Numbered from the stretch's first letter, positions 1 to 8,904 are shown. The stretch: DNA of 11,577 bases from Entamoeba invadens IP1 (GCF_000330505.1 NW_004443781.1:29163-40739), one strand, 5' to 3'. The notes: a model not told the origin generated them from the sequence alone. Numbers and translations are program-made.

Positions 1-2
1 GT

Positions 3-355
3 CCAGCTGGTCAATATTTCAATTCAAAAACTTGCTCCAGTTGCCCAGAAAACACTTATTCCTTGCAAAACAGTTCGACTTGTACAAACTGTTCTTCGTG
101 TGTAACATGTGACCAAACAAATGGACATTGTACTTCTTGTAAGAATGGGCAGTTTGTAGACAACAAATACAGTTGTTATAATTGTGTTGCTGGGACGTAT
201 GGTGATGGCATTAAATGCACTCCCTGCCAAACAGGTACATTTTCAAGTGTATCAGGAAGTGCCAGTTGCATGTCATGTCTTTATAAATCTTATTCGAATA
301 CAACTTCTTCAATTTCATGTACAGAATGCAACTATTATTGCACTTCGTGTAATGG
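3..355 (+). pseudogene. TMK ectodomain fragment 1 (CxxC repeats)
   Basis: This is the first in-frame piece of the kinase gene, entering from outside the window. It encodes ephrin-receptor-like/furin-like cysteine repeats of the form CPxGxY...C..C, for example Thr-Cys-Thr-Asn-Cys and Cys-Val-Thr-Cys. The Met at 63 is internal and not a start, because codons upstream of it (from position 3) already read as repeat. The frame is lost at the G-run 354-358: one G fewer would join Thr-Ser-Cys-Asn to Gly-Glu-Asn-Gly-Phe-Cys of the next fragment. Confidence 0.75.
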
Positions 356-1485
356 GGGAAAATGGATTCTGCTCTACTTGTATGGATGGTTGTGTTTTAT
401 CAGGAAATTACTGCATTCCGTGTCAAGCCGGAACAGCAACAAACAAAGATACAAACACATGCGATGTCTGTCCAGCGGGAACGTATTCACTCAATCAATC
501 AACAACTTGTTTACATTGTCAGGATGGGTTTTATTCAACAGAAAAATCATCAATTTGTTTACAATGTAATGTTAACTGTCTCATATGCAACAACACAAAT
601 GGGAATTGCACGACTTGCATTTCTGGGTATGGTTTAGATGAGTTGTCCAATTGCCATATTTGTCCAGTTGGTACTTATGCAAATTCAGCAAACAACAAAT
701 GCCAACAATGTGGAGACAAAACATATCAACCAAATGAAGGACAAACATATTGCATATCGTGTGATATCAACTGTGAAACGTGTGGTAGTGTCAGTGGCAA
801 GTGTTTGACGTGTTATGCTGGATATGGACTTGACAATAATGGGAAATGTGAACAATGTAGTGATGGGTATTATTCACCCGGTAAGACATCATCGTGTTCA
901 TCGTGTCCAATTGAGTGTGTAAATTGTTACAGAGAGAGTGGTGAGTGCACAACGTGTCAGTCTGGCTTTAAAAAAGTTACAAATCAAAACACTGGAAATG
1001 AAGAGTGTGTGTCGTGTTCATTAAACGATCATTGTGCCTCATGTAATGTAAATGCAAACGAATCTGAGAGAACATGTGTCGAGTGTTTGAGTGGGTATTA
1101 TTTGAAACATAACAACTGTTACAATTGTTCGCTAATAACAAATTGTGTCCAGTGCTCACAAAAGAGCAGTGAGTGTCTGTCGTGTTCGAGTGATCTTATA
1201 TCAAACGGTGAAAAATGTATATCATGTAAATATGGCGAAGTGAAAGTCACTTCAAACATGTGTGCATTTTGTTACGAATTGATTCCAAATTGCCAATTTT
1301 GTGAATACAACAACGGTAGTCAATTGTGTGCAAAGTGTTATGCACCGTATGTTTTGAGTGATAAAAAATCGATGTGTGTTCTTGCATTTTTAAACTTAAC
1401 GTATTACAACTATGACACCTCGAAAAGTGATGTTAATGATGTTGGCTGTCTGCGTCAAGTAAATTCTTCATGTTTACTGTGGTGA
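356..1485 (+). pseudogene. TMK ectodomain fragment 2 (CxxC repeats)
   Basis: This is the longest uninterrupted ectodomain piece. It is a run of cysteine-rich repeats with regularly spaced CxxC pairs (such as CSTC, CDVC, CLHC, CLIC, CTTC, CETC, CLTC, CSSC) and CPAGTY/CPVGTY motifs, typical of extracellular growth-factor-receptor-like modules. The frame is open upstream of 356 back to 184, but that part is out of register with fragment 1 and only its 3' part carries repeats. The last residues before the TGA at 1483-1485 (Cys-Leu-Leu-Trp) are out of frame. Dropping one T from 1473-1475 gives Cys-Tyr-Cys-Gly-Glu-Asn and leads into fragment 3. Confidence 0.75.
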
Positions 1486-2337
1486 AAATCTTATTTTAAT
1501 TGATGGGAAATGCGCTTTTAAACAAGAAGACAATTGCTTTGATTATTCAATGAAAACATGCAACAACTGTATAAATAACGTCATCACAACAAATGGCAAT
1601 TGTTTAATTGAAAGTAATTGCAAATACCAGCTCACTCATAACGACCAGACTGTCTGTTTGATCCACAACAATAACACACAAGAAGGCATCAAAGCCAACA
1701 ACTGCAAATACACACAAAACGAGTTTTGTTATTTGGCAAATGAAAGATATAGCACAACACTTAACACAGATGGTAATACTGCAAGTTGCGACAACGCAAA
1801 GATTTGTCAAATTGTAAATGGATATATAATCAATATATCATGTAAAAGTGAATTTGTGATGACAACGAACGGTTTGTGTTCACAAGACTTTAACTGCGCA
1901 AATTACAGTGGAAGTGTGTGCACAACATGTCAACAAAATTATCACATTGCAAGTGGTGGATGTGTTTCCAATAACAACGAGTGTGTGATTCAAAACAAAG
2001 AAATTTGCATTTTGTGTAGCAACAACAAAATAACAGTTGATGGGAAGTGCGTTTTAACAGATTCAATTATTTGTAAAGAATTTGTTGGAAATGTTTGTAC
2101 TCAATGTGACGACGATCATTACAAAGACACGACTGGGTGTTTGCCAAAACAAGAGAAATACCCAAATTGTGAGCACTTGAGTGTTGTGTCATCGTCTTGT
2201 CTGGAGTGCAACAAATCTCATCTTCTTGTTGACAACATGTGTGTTGAAAATGATACCAACACATCAAAAGCAAACAGTTTACAATTGACAAGTGAAATAA
2301 CAACAGACAACTGCATGTTGAGAAGTTCAAAGGGTGT
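1475..2337 (+). pseudogene. TMK ectodomain fragment 3 (CxxC repeats)
   Basis: This is the third frame segment. It opens with Tyr-Cys-Gly-Glu-Asn and continues with cysteine-rich repeats, sparser than in fragment 2 (CNNC, CTTC, CTQC, CLEC). The Met at 1550 is not a real start, since cysteine-repeat codons in frame precede it from 1475. Near 2335 one base appears missing: an added T would give Lys-Gly-Cys-Leu-Arg-Cys-Gly-Asp-Gly, the expected CxxC-GDGYY repeat. Without it the frame runs on into a non-repeat tail and stops at 2381-2383. Confidence 0.7.
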
Positions 2338-2499
2338 TTGCGTTGTGGTGATGGGTATTATATATTTAACTCACTTTGTGTGAAATGTGAGTATCCCTGC
2401 ACACACTGCTCCAATTTGACGTATTGCACAAAGTGTGATGCGTACTTGTACACCAAGAATGGCAAGTGTTTTGAAATCAATGAGATACTGAGTGTGTGA
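2338..2499 (+). pseudogene. TMK ectodomain fragment 4 (short CxxC piece)
   Basis: This 54-codon segment is read Leu-Arg-Cys-Gly-Asp-Gly-Tyr-Tyr, then CVKC, CTHC and CTKC pairs, and ends at the TGA 2497-2499. It carries the repeat missing between fragments 3 and 5. Its existence shows that the neighbouring frames are separated by opposite one-base shifts and not by loss of a block. Confidence 0.7.
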
Positions 2500-2755
2500 T
2501 GTGATGATGTCGACATATGAGGGGTGTGTTGCGTGCAAAGACGGGTACATGCGATCAAGTGATGGCAAACAGTGCGTTAGATGTGACACGTCGTGTGCAA
2601 CGTGTTCCAATGATGGTGATTGTTTGGTTTGCAGTGATGGATATTACAGAACACCAAACAACAACACAAAGCTGTGCAACCCACAGACAGACTTGAACAA
2701 CTGTTTGAACAAGACGACGACTGGGTGTACATTGTGCGAAGGTGGTTTGCACTGA
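2492..2755 (+). pseudogene. TMK ectodomain fragment 5 (CxxC repeats)
   Basis: This segment reads Val-Cys-Asp-Val-Met-Met, then CVAC, CVRC, CATC, CLVC and CTLC with DGY motifs typical of the family. It ends at the TGA 2753-2755 directly after Gly-Gly-Leu-His. One base appears missing at 2750-2753, since the next frame continues Leu-Lys-Asp-Asn-Leu-Cys-Tyr-Lys-Cys, which is the natural continuation. Confidence 0.7.
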
Positions 2756-4242
2756 AAGACAATTTGTGTTACAAATGTGGTGAAAATTGCACAACTTGTG
2801 ATGCCACTTTTGAGTGTTTAAAATGTGGTGATAACAACATTCTGAAAGACAGCGTGTGTGTTCACTTCTCACAAATACCAAATTGCATCTCATCAGAGAA
2901 CTCCTTGTGTTGGGAGTGTGCAGATGGCTACAAGTTGAGTGACGACAAAATTGAGTGTTTTGCAAACACGAATTATGGTGTGGTTGTTGTTCTGTTTGTG
3001 CTGAGAAAGAAAGACAACAAACACGCTGAAAATGTGTGTGTCTTCAAGGTGAGTCGCTCCAATATTATGATGACGAAACTTGATGGCGACATTCTATCAA
3101 ACAAAAATGAGATTTCATTTGGTGATGAAGACGACAAGATCTGCATTGAGACTGAAAGTCGCGAATTGTTGTGTGTTGGCAACTCGTCTAAAAGTAACGT
3201 GAAAATCCAAATCACAACAAAAGACAAATGCGACAAATACAAAATTCGCACAGAACCACAAATTGTGACTTTAAAAAGCGGATTTGCATGCGAATTTGAA
3301 GTATTTATAACGCCATATTGCACAATGGATTTGACTGATGAAGTCATGATTGTTTCACTTGATTTAAAAGGTGGTAAACAAAACACGACTTTAATGAACA
3401 TCAAAGCACTGGTGGAACAATCAACACGTCTTGATTACGACGAAATCAAAACAGAGAAGAAACTTGGTGAAGGGTCTTTTGGAATTGTCTACAAAGGAAC
3501 TTACAGAGGAAATGTCGTTGCAGTCAAAAAGATGAAACACGTTGAAAACTCAAATGATGAAATTGGAATGATTGAATTTACAAAAGAAGTTGAGATGTTG
3601 GACAAATTTCGGAGTGAATATATCGTCCACTTCTATGGCGCTGTATTTATACAAAACAAAATTTGCATGGTCACCGAGTTTGCACAATATGGATCTTTAC
3701 AAGACTTGATAAAACACAAAACGAATGACGAAGTTGACATGAAAATGCGAGTCAAAATAATGAGAGATGCATCAAAAGGGATTTCATATTTGCATGAGAA
3801 TGGGATATTACACAGAGACATCAAGCCAGACAATATTCTTGTGTTTTCACTTGATGTAAATGATAAAGTGAATGCTAAATTGACTGACTTTGGAAGTGCA
3901 AGAAATATCAATTTGTTGATGACTAACATGACTTTCACTAAAGGTATTGGAACGCCAGTTTACATGGCGCCTGAGGTGTTGAAAAAAGAAAAGTACACAA
4001 AAAGCGCAGACATATTTTCGTTTGGTGTCACTATGTATGAAGTGTTTGGGTGGACTAATGCTTATCCACTTGACGCATTTAAGTTTCCATGGAAAATCGC
4101 AGAATTTGTGATGTCTGGAAAACAACTTCAAAGAAAAGAAAATATACAAGAGAAGTTGTATGAAAATATACAAATGTGTTGGGCTCAAGAAAAAGCAAAC
4201 AGAGCATCTATTGATAACATAATAAATGAACTCGCTTTGTAA
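2751..4242 (+). CDS. TMK membrane-proximal ectodomain, short membrane segment and intact TKL-like kinase domain
   Basis: This is the 3' open segment, about 497 codons. The open frame reaches back past a Met at 2674, but its first ~25 residues overlap fragment 5 in another frame and contain no repeat, so the real reading enters at about 2751. In order: the last CxxC repeats (CYKC, CTTC, CLKC, CWEC); a hydrophobic run of only about 10 residues at 2974-3003 followed by Arg-Lys-Lys; a beta-rich region (about 3030-3410); then the kinase. The kinase has the glycine loop GEGSFG (3466-3483), VAVK lysine (3526), HRDIKPDN (3811-3834, catalytic Asp at 3817), DFG (3886-3894), APE (3967-3975) and a C-terminal WAQEKANRAS helix. 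HRDIKPDN is the Ser/Thr form, and the overall look is tyrosine-kinase-like (TKL). The kinase should be catalytically competent if expressed. Confidence 0.88.
2974..3009 (+). other. Shortened membrane-spanning segment of the TMK
   Basis: Tyr-Gly-Val-Val-Val-Val-Leu-Phe-Val-Leu followed by Arg-Lys-Lys is the only hydrophobic stretch between the last extracellular CxxC repeat and the kinase. It has about 10 residues where about 20 are needed to cross a bilayer. The basic stop-transfer residues follow directly. An internal deletion of part of the membrane helix is the simplest reading. Confidence 0.6.
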
Positions 4243-5401
4243 TTCGTTGTTTGTTATTTATTCAAATAAAAATATATCATATATTTGAACTTTATACAGT
4301 GATAATGAAAATAACAGCAATACAGAATTTAATATAAAGGTTTAAAATGAAGACTTGGTCTATTATGTTTATAACTATCAAATAATTCAGTGATCAAAAT
4401 AATGACATCAAAAACTGCGATTTGGTGATAATAAATTAATCACAACTTATTGAATTCGTCTTGTAATAAAAATTATATCTTTATGTGAAAATAGTTACTT
4501 CTATATTTGATTTTATTTTTTTAAAAATGATTGTATCATATGGTATAAAATACTTCATTGTTTTTATTTGAACATTACATAATGGTCATCACTAATAATA
4601 ACAAAACTATAAATGAAATATTATTTCACACAAAAATTAAATGTTTGTTTGTGTTTAAACACATATTACAAATAAACGATGGAAATTAAGTAAATATACA
4701 ATATAAACCAAATATGACATAACGATCAATTTGAAAGTGTATGTTTAATGATGAAAACGTATGGATTTTAGATTATAAATTATACTAATATTTATATTAT
4801 TGTAAAAAGCACATACATTAATGATTTTATTATTATCTAATAACATAAAAAACTATACAATAAAAAGTAATATATAACAGATAAAAAGTCGGTGACAAAG
4901 TATAAATAACCCATTATTCTAATAATGTTTTTGTTCAATAGTTTCTTTTCTTTATTAATCCCTATTTTTTAAAATTTTTAATCACTAAAAATAAATGGTG
5001 AAAATATAGTAAGTGACAACACTCATTTGCAATTTTTTGTTGTTTTCCAAAAAAATGAAAGGAAGAAAGAATGTAAATTTTAAAAACACAAATAAAGCAA
5101 TAGTGTATTTAAGCTCTTCTAAAAAAGGTGATCTTAATAAATAAAAACTTTGATTATGAAAAAAATGATCACTTTTGAAACCACAAACCCTCATTTACAA
5201 AACTCACTTGAATTAACCAAAGACAACAAATACTCAATTTAGACTTTACCAATTACTACCATCGTTTCATATAGCTTCCAAACAGTTTATTTTTAAAAAA
5301 AATGGATGGAGCAACAGTCTCACGAGTTCTTAAAAAAAGGTTTGTTCTTCACACGGTCTTATTTTTATTCAAAGAATGGGTTCATTTGAACCTTCGTTGG
5401 A
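4243..5401. other. A+T-rich spacer, no gene seen
   Basis: This is the first part of the convergent spacer downstream of the kinase gene. It is dominated by A/T runs with stops in all frames. An AATAAA lies at 4265-4270, 23 bases after the kinase stop, and could belong to the 3' end, but this is weak in such A+T-rich DNA. A 69-codon minus-strand frame at 4985-5194 has no recognisable motif. A short plus-strand frame (5302 to about 5409, 35 residues with a Phe/Leu-rich stretch) is too short to support. Confidence 0.6.
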
Positions 5402-5681
5402 TTAATTAAAAACAGTGGATTTTGCCATTTTTTGATAACAAATCTTTGTTTTCTTTGTCATTTGCTTTGGATTGAAGTATGTGATGTTAACGTTATTAAC
5501 GTCGTTGTCGATGGTTGTAAGTTTAATCACTGTTGCTTGGTTGTAGATTACTGTTGTCTGTAGAAAGTCTGAAATTACTTGACAAGTCGAAAAGCAGCTT
5601 ATATATCAATGAAAATGTGGTAAGCGCTTTTAACATAACAAACCATACCTTCACTTTAAAATGACGCATCCATGCTCTCAT
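5402..5681 (-). CDS. Candidate small two-exon gene or relic, unknown function
   Basis: This is a weak candidate that I do not recognise. On the minus strand an ATG at 5681 opens a 38-nt exon (Met-Arg-Ala-Trp-Met-Arg-His-Phe) ending at 5644. It is followed by a donor GTTTGT (5643-5638) and an acceptor TATAAG ending at 5598, giving a 46-nt intron. Exon 2 (5597-5402) stays open to TAA at 5402-5404, and the spliced product would be 77 residues. Exon 2 is locally richer in G+C than its surroundings and uses C-ending codons (ATC GAC AAC, AAC ATC ACA TAC TTC), as coding DNA here does. Its sequence is Asn/Thr/Lys-rich and polar, with no membrane segment or known motif. The opposite strand is also open over part of this stretch, so the evidence is thin. 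It may be a remnant of an older gene. Confidence 0.25.
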
Positions 5682-6790
5682 ACATTGCCAATTGATTAAT
5701 TTTTTACACTTTTAATAATGTGTGTTATTTCCTTTTTAATTAACTAATCCTTTTATCATTTTTTGTTTTTATTAAAGCCATATTTTTTTTAGGAATTGTG
5801 ATAAAAACAATGTTAGTGAGCTTCAAAAGCATTACAATGTGAACATTATTTTAAATAAGAAAATTGACAGGGAGTGTTAATTCAATTTAAGTATTATTAA
5901 AAATATTGATCTTATTTTTTGTTTTATAAAACATTATTTCTTGTCATCGACTTTATCCTTGTCACTTATAAATTTTTTATCTGTATAGTTATGAAATTTT
6001 GTTTAATTAGGTAAAACTTTTGGGCACAAAACTTGACCACACAATAGCACTATTAAACAAACTAAAAGAGATGAAGTAAAGGTTTTATTATAATGATTGT
6101 AACATGTACTATATTTCCCGATATTTGAGAATAATTATAACTCAAGCACTTTTTAAACGATATTAACAAAAAACTGCAAGAAACTGAAAAAAAATATTTA
6201 TAACATTAAAATATTTAACATAAATACGGTTCAATCACAAAAACATAACTCTAATTTAATTGTCCATAACAACAACTTTTCTAATTGTTACGGACAATAT
6301 CAATGGACTTTTATAACAATTTGACATCATTAAAAATATTTTTCTCAAATTAAGTAATGTTGATCAAATCACCGAGATAACATTCTGATGTTGAATAGAA
6401 AGATTTTTTTTATTAATATGTTTGGTTTTTTATTTATTTGTAAATGATACAATTATCAGTTTTAATTAATCAAATAAAAATACAACAATATTTGCCAAAC
6501 AATAAAATGATATCGATACTGTATTATAATCACGATGTATTTGTAACATTTTAACACTTTTAAATGGTTTACAAACAAATGTTGATGTTATTACTGTAAC
6601 AACATTGTGAAGTTAAAAAAACAAAATTTAGTAATGAATAATTTGAAAACTATATTTTTTGCTATAGGCCATTTAAGTGTTGATGAATTAATTTGAACAC
6701 AATTATGAAGTTTTATTTTAAACGTTTTTTAATTAAAACCAATTTGTTTTATAATTTCAAACTGACATTAAATCAATTAGTAAATTGTAT
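5682..6790. other. A+T-rich spacer with one hairpin, no gene seen
   Basis: This is the second part of the convergent spacer. It consists of long A/T runs with stops in every frame and no coding segment I can support. The only distinct structure is the inverted repeat at 6259-6298. The last seven bases (6784-6790, ATTGTAT) resemble the bases after the next element (7796-7802, ATTGTTT) and are a possible target-site duplication. Confidence 0.6.
6259..6298. repeat. Inverted repeat / hairpin
   Basis: The 14-base arms ATTGTCCATAACAA (6259-6272) and TTGTTACGGACAAT (6285-6298) are complementary with one mismatch, around a 12-base spacer. The mismatch would be a U-G pair in a minus-strand transcript, so the fold is better on that strand. 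It lies about 490 bp beyond the 3' end of the ancestral reading of the ubiquitin ligase gene. Confidence 0.6.
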
Positions 6791-6803
6791 CAGGGTCGGC
6801 CAA
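6791..6803 (+). repeat. Left terminal inverted repeat of the hAT-like element
   Basis: CAGGGTCGGCCAA, exactly complementary to 7783-7795. It is one of the few G+C-rich words in the spacer. Confidence 0.65.
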
Positions 6804-7754
6804 GATCCAGTTTTTAAACAACTTCGTGGCAATCTCTAATACGTGTCAATATATCTTTTAGTTTTAGCATGTTGTTAACAAAAAACTTAAAAAGTTTTTT
6901 ATTGTTAAAATGTTTTTAAAAATTGGTAAAACTATAGTTAACGATTTAAACAAAATTTTTATATTGTTTAAATCATCATTTTAATGTGTTATAATCCAGT
7001 TTTAAAGAACAATAATTGAACAGTAAAAAAGCATATGAAATGGTAAAATGCAAAGTTTTTAAAATCAAATAATAATACTCACTCCTTATAATTGTTGTAT
7101 ATACAGAAGATACTAACAACCAATAAAAATTATTAGAAATCATTTTAGTGATTTCAACTTAAAATTTTTATTTAAACAATTAATATACCTTTTCAACATA
7201 CACATTAATATTAATTGTTAATGTCTGTATTTTTGTCATTTGACAAATGTATATTTGTCAATTTAACAAAAGTTCATTTGTGTCCCTTTTAAATTATCGT
7301 ATAAATTAAACAATCAAATAGAAGTATTTTCATTATCTTTAACAATAATACAAAACAAACAATGTATTATTTTTCGAATGGAGTGAATCATATTACGTTC
7401 AAAACAGTAAAACTTAATTTTAGTACGTTTTCTTGATAAAAACGATAATTCATAATACGATAATAATCAATCAAAATAATTATTATCACCCAAATAAAAA
7501 AACTGTTATCAGAGTAACTTTGAATAAGTTTTATTTACATGTATAATTTACAATTGAAAGGTTTTGGTGTACAATTAAATCAACACAAAGAAATATTATT
7601 ATATTGTATTTAAAGTAATTTGAAAACAATTTGGTGTTTAATATAAATTATCGTTTTATTTTTCTTCATTTTATCTATGGTATAAATAATTGTGTTTTGT
7701 CATTATTATTTTGTTTTTTAAAAATGATTGTGTTATTTACCATTTTATTGTTTT

Positions 7755-8603
7755 TTAAGTTTTTTTCCAATAACATGATCGTTTGGCCGACCCTGATTGT
7801 TTGCACCCAGTTGTATTCGATTTAAAATGAGTATTTGTGTAGTCGGCCATACAAAGCCAGCAAAATTGATGTCCACAACTTAATGTCAGTATTTATGATA
7901 TTGTATCAAAAGTTAACATTTCAGTGTTTTAAACAGTACAAACAAACCTACAAGTCATGTGGTTACATCCCCCATTTTTACGAATTGGGTTTTTGCACTT
8001 TGGGCATATTTTTGTGTTTTGTTTAATCCATTCCGTTGTTTTTCTCATGTTCTCATTATCATCATCGACTTGTTTTTTCCACTCCTCGCATGTTTTTCCG
8101 GGGTGACAAACACACAAACATTTTTTACAAAACTCGTGTTTACAGAGTGGGCATTGCGCATTCACAGTGCTATTTAATGATAACAACGAGTTGTGACATT
8201 TGGGACACAAAATTGTCTGTTCTTCAAACATCTTTTTATTGAGTCTTTCAGTGTATTCGTTTATTAACTGTTTGTCATCAACTAAATCATATAAATTGAT
8301 ATCTGATATTTCAATAACTTGTGAACAACCATGCTGTGGGCAATGAACTTTTCGCCATGTATTAGTCTTTTGCTCTTTAATCGAATCACGAATACACGAC
8401 TTGCAAAATCTATGACCACATTTATTAACATAAGTATCACTGTATGGTTTATCTTCATAACATATTTCACAACTAAATAATAAGACATTTTGAGAAATTT
8501 GTTTTTCTCTGTAATTTTTCACACATTCTTCTAAAATAAAGAGCTTCTTATTATCAGGTTGTTTGAAATAGTCAATAAAGTTGAGTGAATCAATTGAGTA
8601 CAT
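7755..8603 (-). CDS. RBR (RING-IBR-RING) E3 ubiquitin ligase, two exons
   Basis: The likely gene model is complement(join(7755..7878, 7948..8603)), 259 residues. RBR ligases take ubiquitin from an E2 onto a RING2 cysteine and pass it to a substrate. RING1 ligands: C45, C48, C62, H64, C67, C70, C88, C93. IBR: C133, C136, C151, C154, C159, C162, H167, C172. RING2: C200, C203, catalytic C213 in Gly-Gly-Cys-Asn-His-Met, C218, then from exon 2 C220, C225 (Phe-Cys-Trp), C228, with H236 and C244. Without splicing the protein would stop at residue 224 and lose half of RING2. The intron has the donor GTTTGT and acceptor AAG. The final residues (about 247-259) are encoded by the end of a hAT-like transposon. 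The start is the first ATG (8603-8601), and the protein is compact, with little beyond the RBR core. Function in Entamoeba is unknown. Confidence 0.88.
7783..7795 (-). repeat. Right terminal inverted repeat of the hAT-like element
   Basis: Reads CAGGGTCGGCCAA on the minus strand. It is also coding: together with the flanking base it supplies Ser-Gly-Ser-Ala of the ubiquitin ligase tail. Confidence 0.65.
7879..7947 (-). other. Spliceosomal intron (69 nt) in the RBR gene
   Basis: Starts GTTTGT (7947-7942 on the minus strand), the known Entamoeba donor consensus, and ends TTAAG at 7879. AAG is less usual than TAG in this genus. It contains in-frame stops. Removing it joins Met-Thr-Cys-(Ser) to Cys-Gly-His-Gln-Phe-Cys-Trp, exactly the RING2 pattern. 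Confidence 0.88.
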
Positions 8604-8902
8604 TTATAAGTTGGATTACAATTACCAATAATAAATATTCAATAAAAATCATTTATCTGAAATTACATTTTTATTCAAAATAAATTAATTTTCATTGTTA
8701 TAACATAATTATTTTAAAAATAACCATTACAGTTCTGATAATAAATGCACATAATTTAATTATATCATTTTTTAATATCAAATAAACAATTTATTAGATT
8801 AATTTAGTTCAAAACATGTAAATTAAATATTTTTTAGTTATTAATTACTTAAAAATCATTTTAATATTTTCGAAATTTGTTGAATTCATTTTTATTTTAT
8901 GT
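8604..8902. promoter_or_regulatory. A+T-rich upstream region of the RBR gene
   Basis: This is the 299-bp interval between the RBR start codon and the mariner insertion. It holds no gene. It must contain at least the proximal promoter of the minus-strand RBR gene. I see only A/T-rich words (for example CTTATAA just before the ATG) and no element I can name safely. The transposon may have separated more distal sequences from the gene. Confidence 0.4.
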
Positions 8903-8904
8903 TA
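8903..8904. repeat. TA target-site duplication, left copy
   Basis: TA directly before CAGTC. The matching TA lies at 11340-11341. TA duplication is the hallmark of Tc1/mariner insertion. Confidence 0.85.

Larger units (their letters stand above)
1..4242 (+). pseudogene. TMK-type CxxC-rich transmembrane protein kinase, 5'-truncated by the window and frameshifted
   Basis: This is the 3' part of a receptor-like kinase of the Entamoeba TMK family: a secreted-side CxxC-repeat ectodomain, a membrane segment, a juxtamembrane beta-rich region and a cytosolic kinase. The window opens inside a repeat (Pro-Ala-Gly-Gln-Tyr, as in CPAGxY repeats), so signal peptide and start are missing. Reading continues to the TAA at 4240-4242 only by changing frame five times: near 354-358 (extra base in a five-G run), 1473-1475 (extra T), 2335-2340 (missing base), 2489-2497 (extra base) and 2750-2753 (missing base). 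On both sides of every shift the CxxC pattern continues, so this was one gene of about 1410 codons in this window. No GTTTGT donor sits at the shifts, so introns do not explain them. Either the gene is decaying or the consensus has errors. The sequence cannot decide between these. Confidence 0.85.
6791..7795. mobile_element. Non-autonomous hAT-like transposon (about 1.0 kb)
   Basis: The ends are perfect 13-bp inverted repeats, CAGGGTCGGCCAA at 6791-6803 and its complement at 7783-7795. They are strikingly G+C-rich for this DNA, and the CAGGG start with a GTCGGC core resembles hAT-family termini (family knowledge). Flanks ATTGTAT (6784-6790) and ATTGTTT (7796-7802) match at 6 of 7 bases, roughly where an 8-bp hAT duplication is expected, but are not a clean duplication. 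Subterminal similarity exists: CATGTT...AAAAAACTTAAAAA occurs near 6869 and, inverted, near 7777-7750. The interior is A+T-rich, and the only open frame (7631-7825) is a hydrophobic low-complexity run with no transposase motif. The element would depend on a transposase made elsewhere. Confidence 0.65.

Noticed and set aside
184..355. Upstream part of the 184-1485 frame as coding
   Set aside because: In this interval the other frame (from position 3) carries the regular CPxGxY/CxxC repeats; the 184-355 reading is not repeat-like.
2674..2750. Met at 2674 as the start of a separate soluble kinase
   Set aside because: The first ~25 residues are an out-of-register reading of DNA that encodes good CxxC repeats in another frame. 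The frame joins the repeat pattern only after about 2751.
354..2753. Introns or programmed frameshifting as the cause of the TMK frame changes
   Set aside because: No GTTTGT donor or TAG/AAG acceptor pair sits at the shifts, the repeat pattern continues without missing residues, and five recoding sites in one gene would be without precedent.
4985..5194. 69-codon minus-strand frame
   Set aside because: Phe/Leu/Lys-rich, no motif, no homology I can recognise, typical of chance frames in A+T-rich spacer.
5302..5409. 35-residue plus-strand frame starting Met-Asp-Gly-Ala-Thr
   Set aside because: Too short, overlaps nothing informative, and no intron or extension could be supported.
7631..7825. 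64-codon hydrophobic frame inside the hAT-like element
   Set aside because: Low-complexity Phe/Leu/Ile from T-rich DNA; lies antisense to the end of the RBR gene and lacks any transposase motif.
7929..8603. RBR gene as an unspliced, truncated 224-residue protein
   Set aside because: The tail Arg-Phe-Val-Cys-Thr-Val is a translation of the intron donor. The missing RING2 half is found directly downstream, in phase after splicing.
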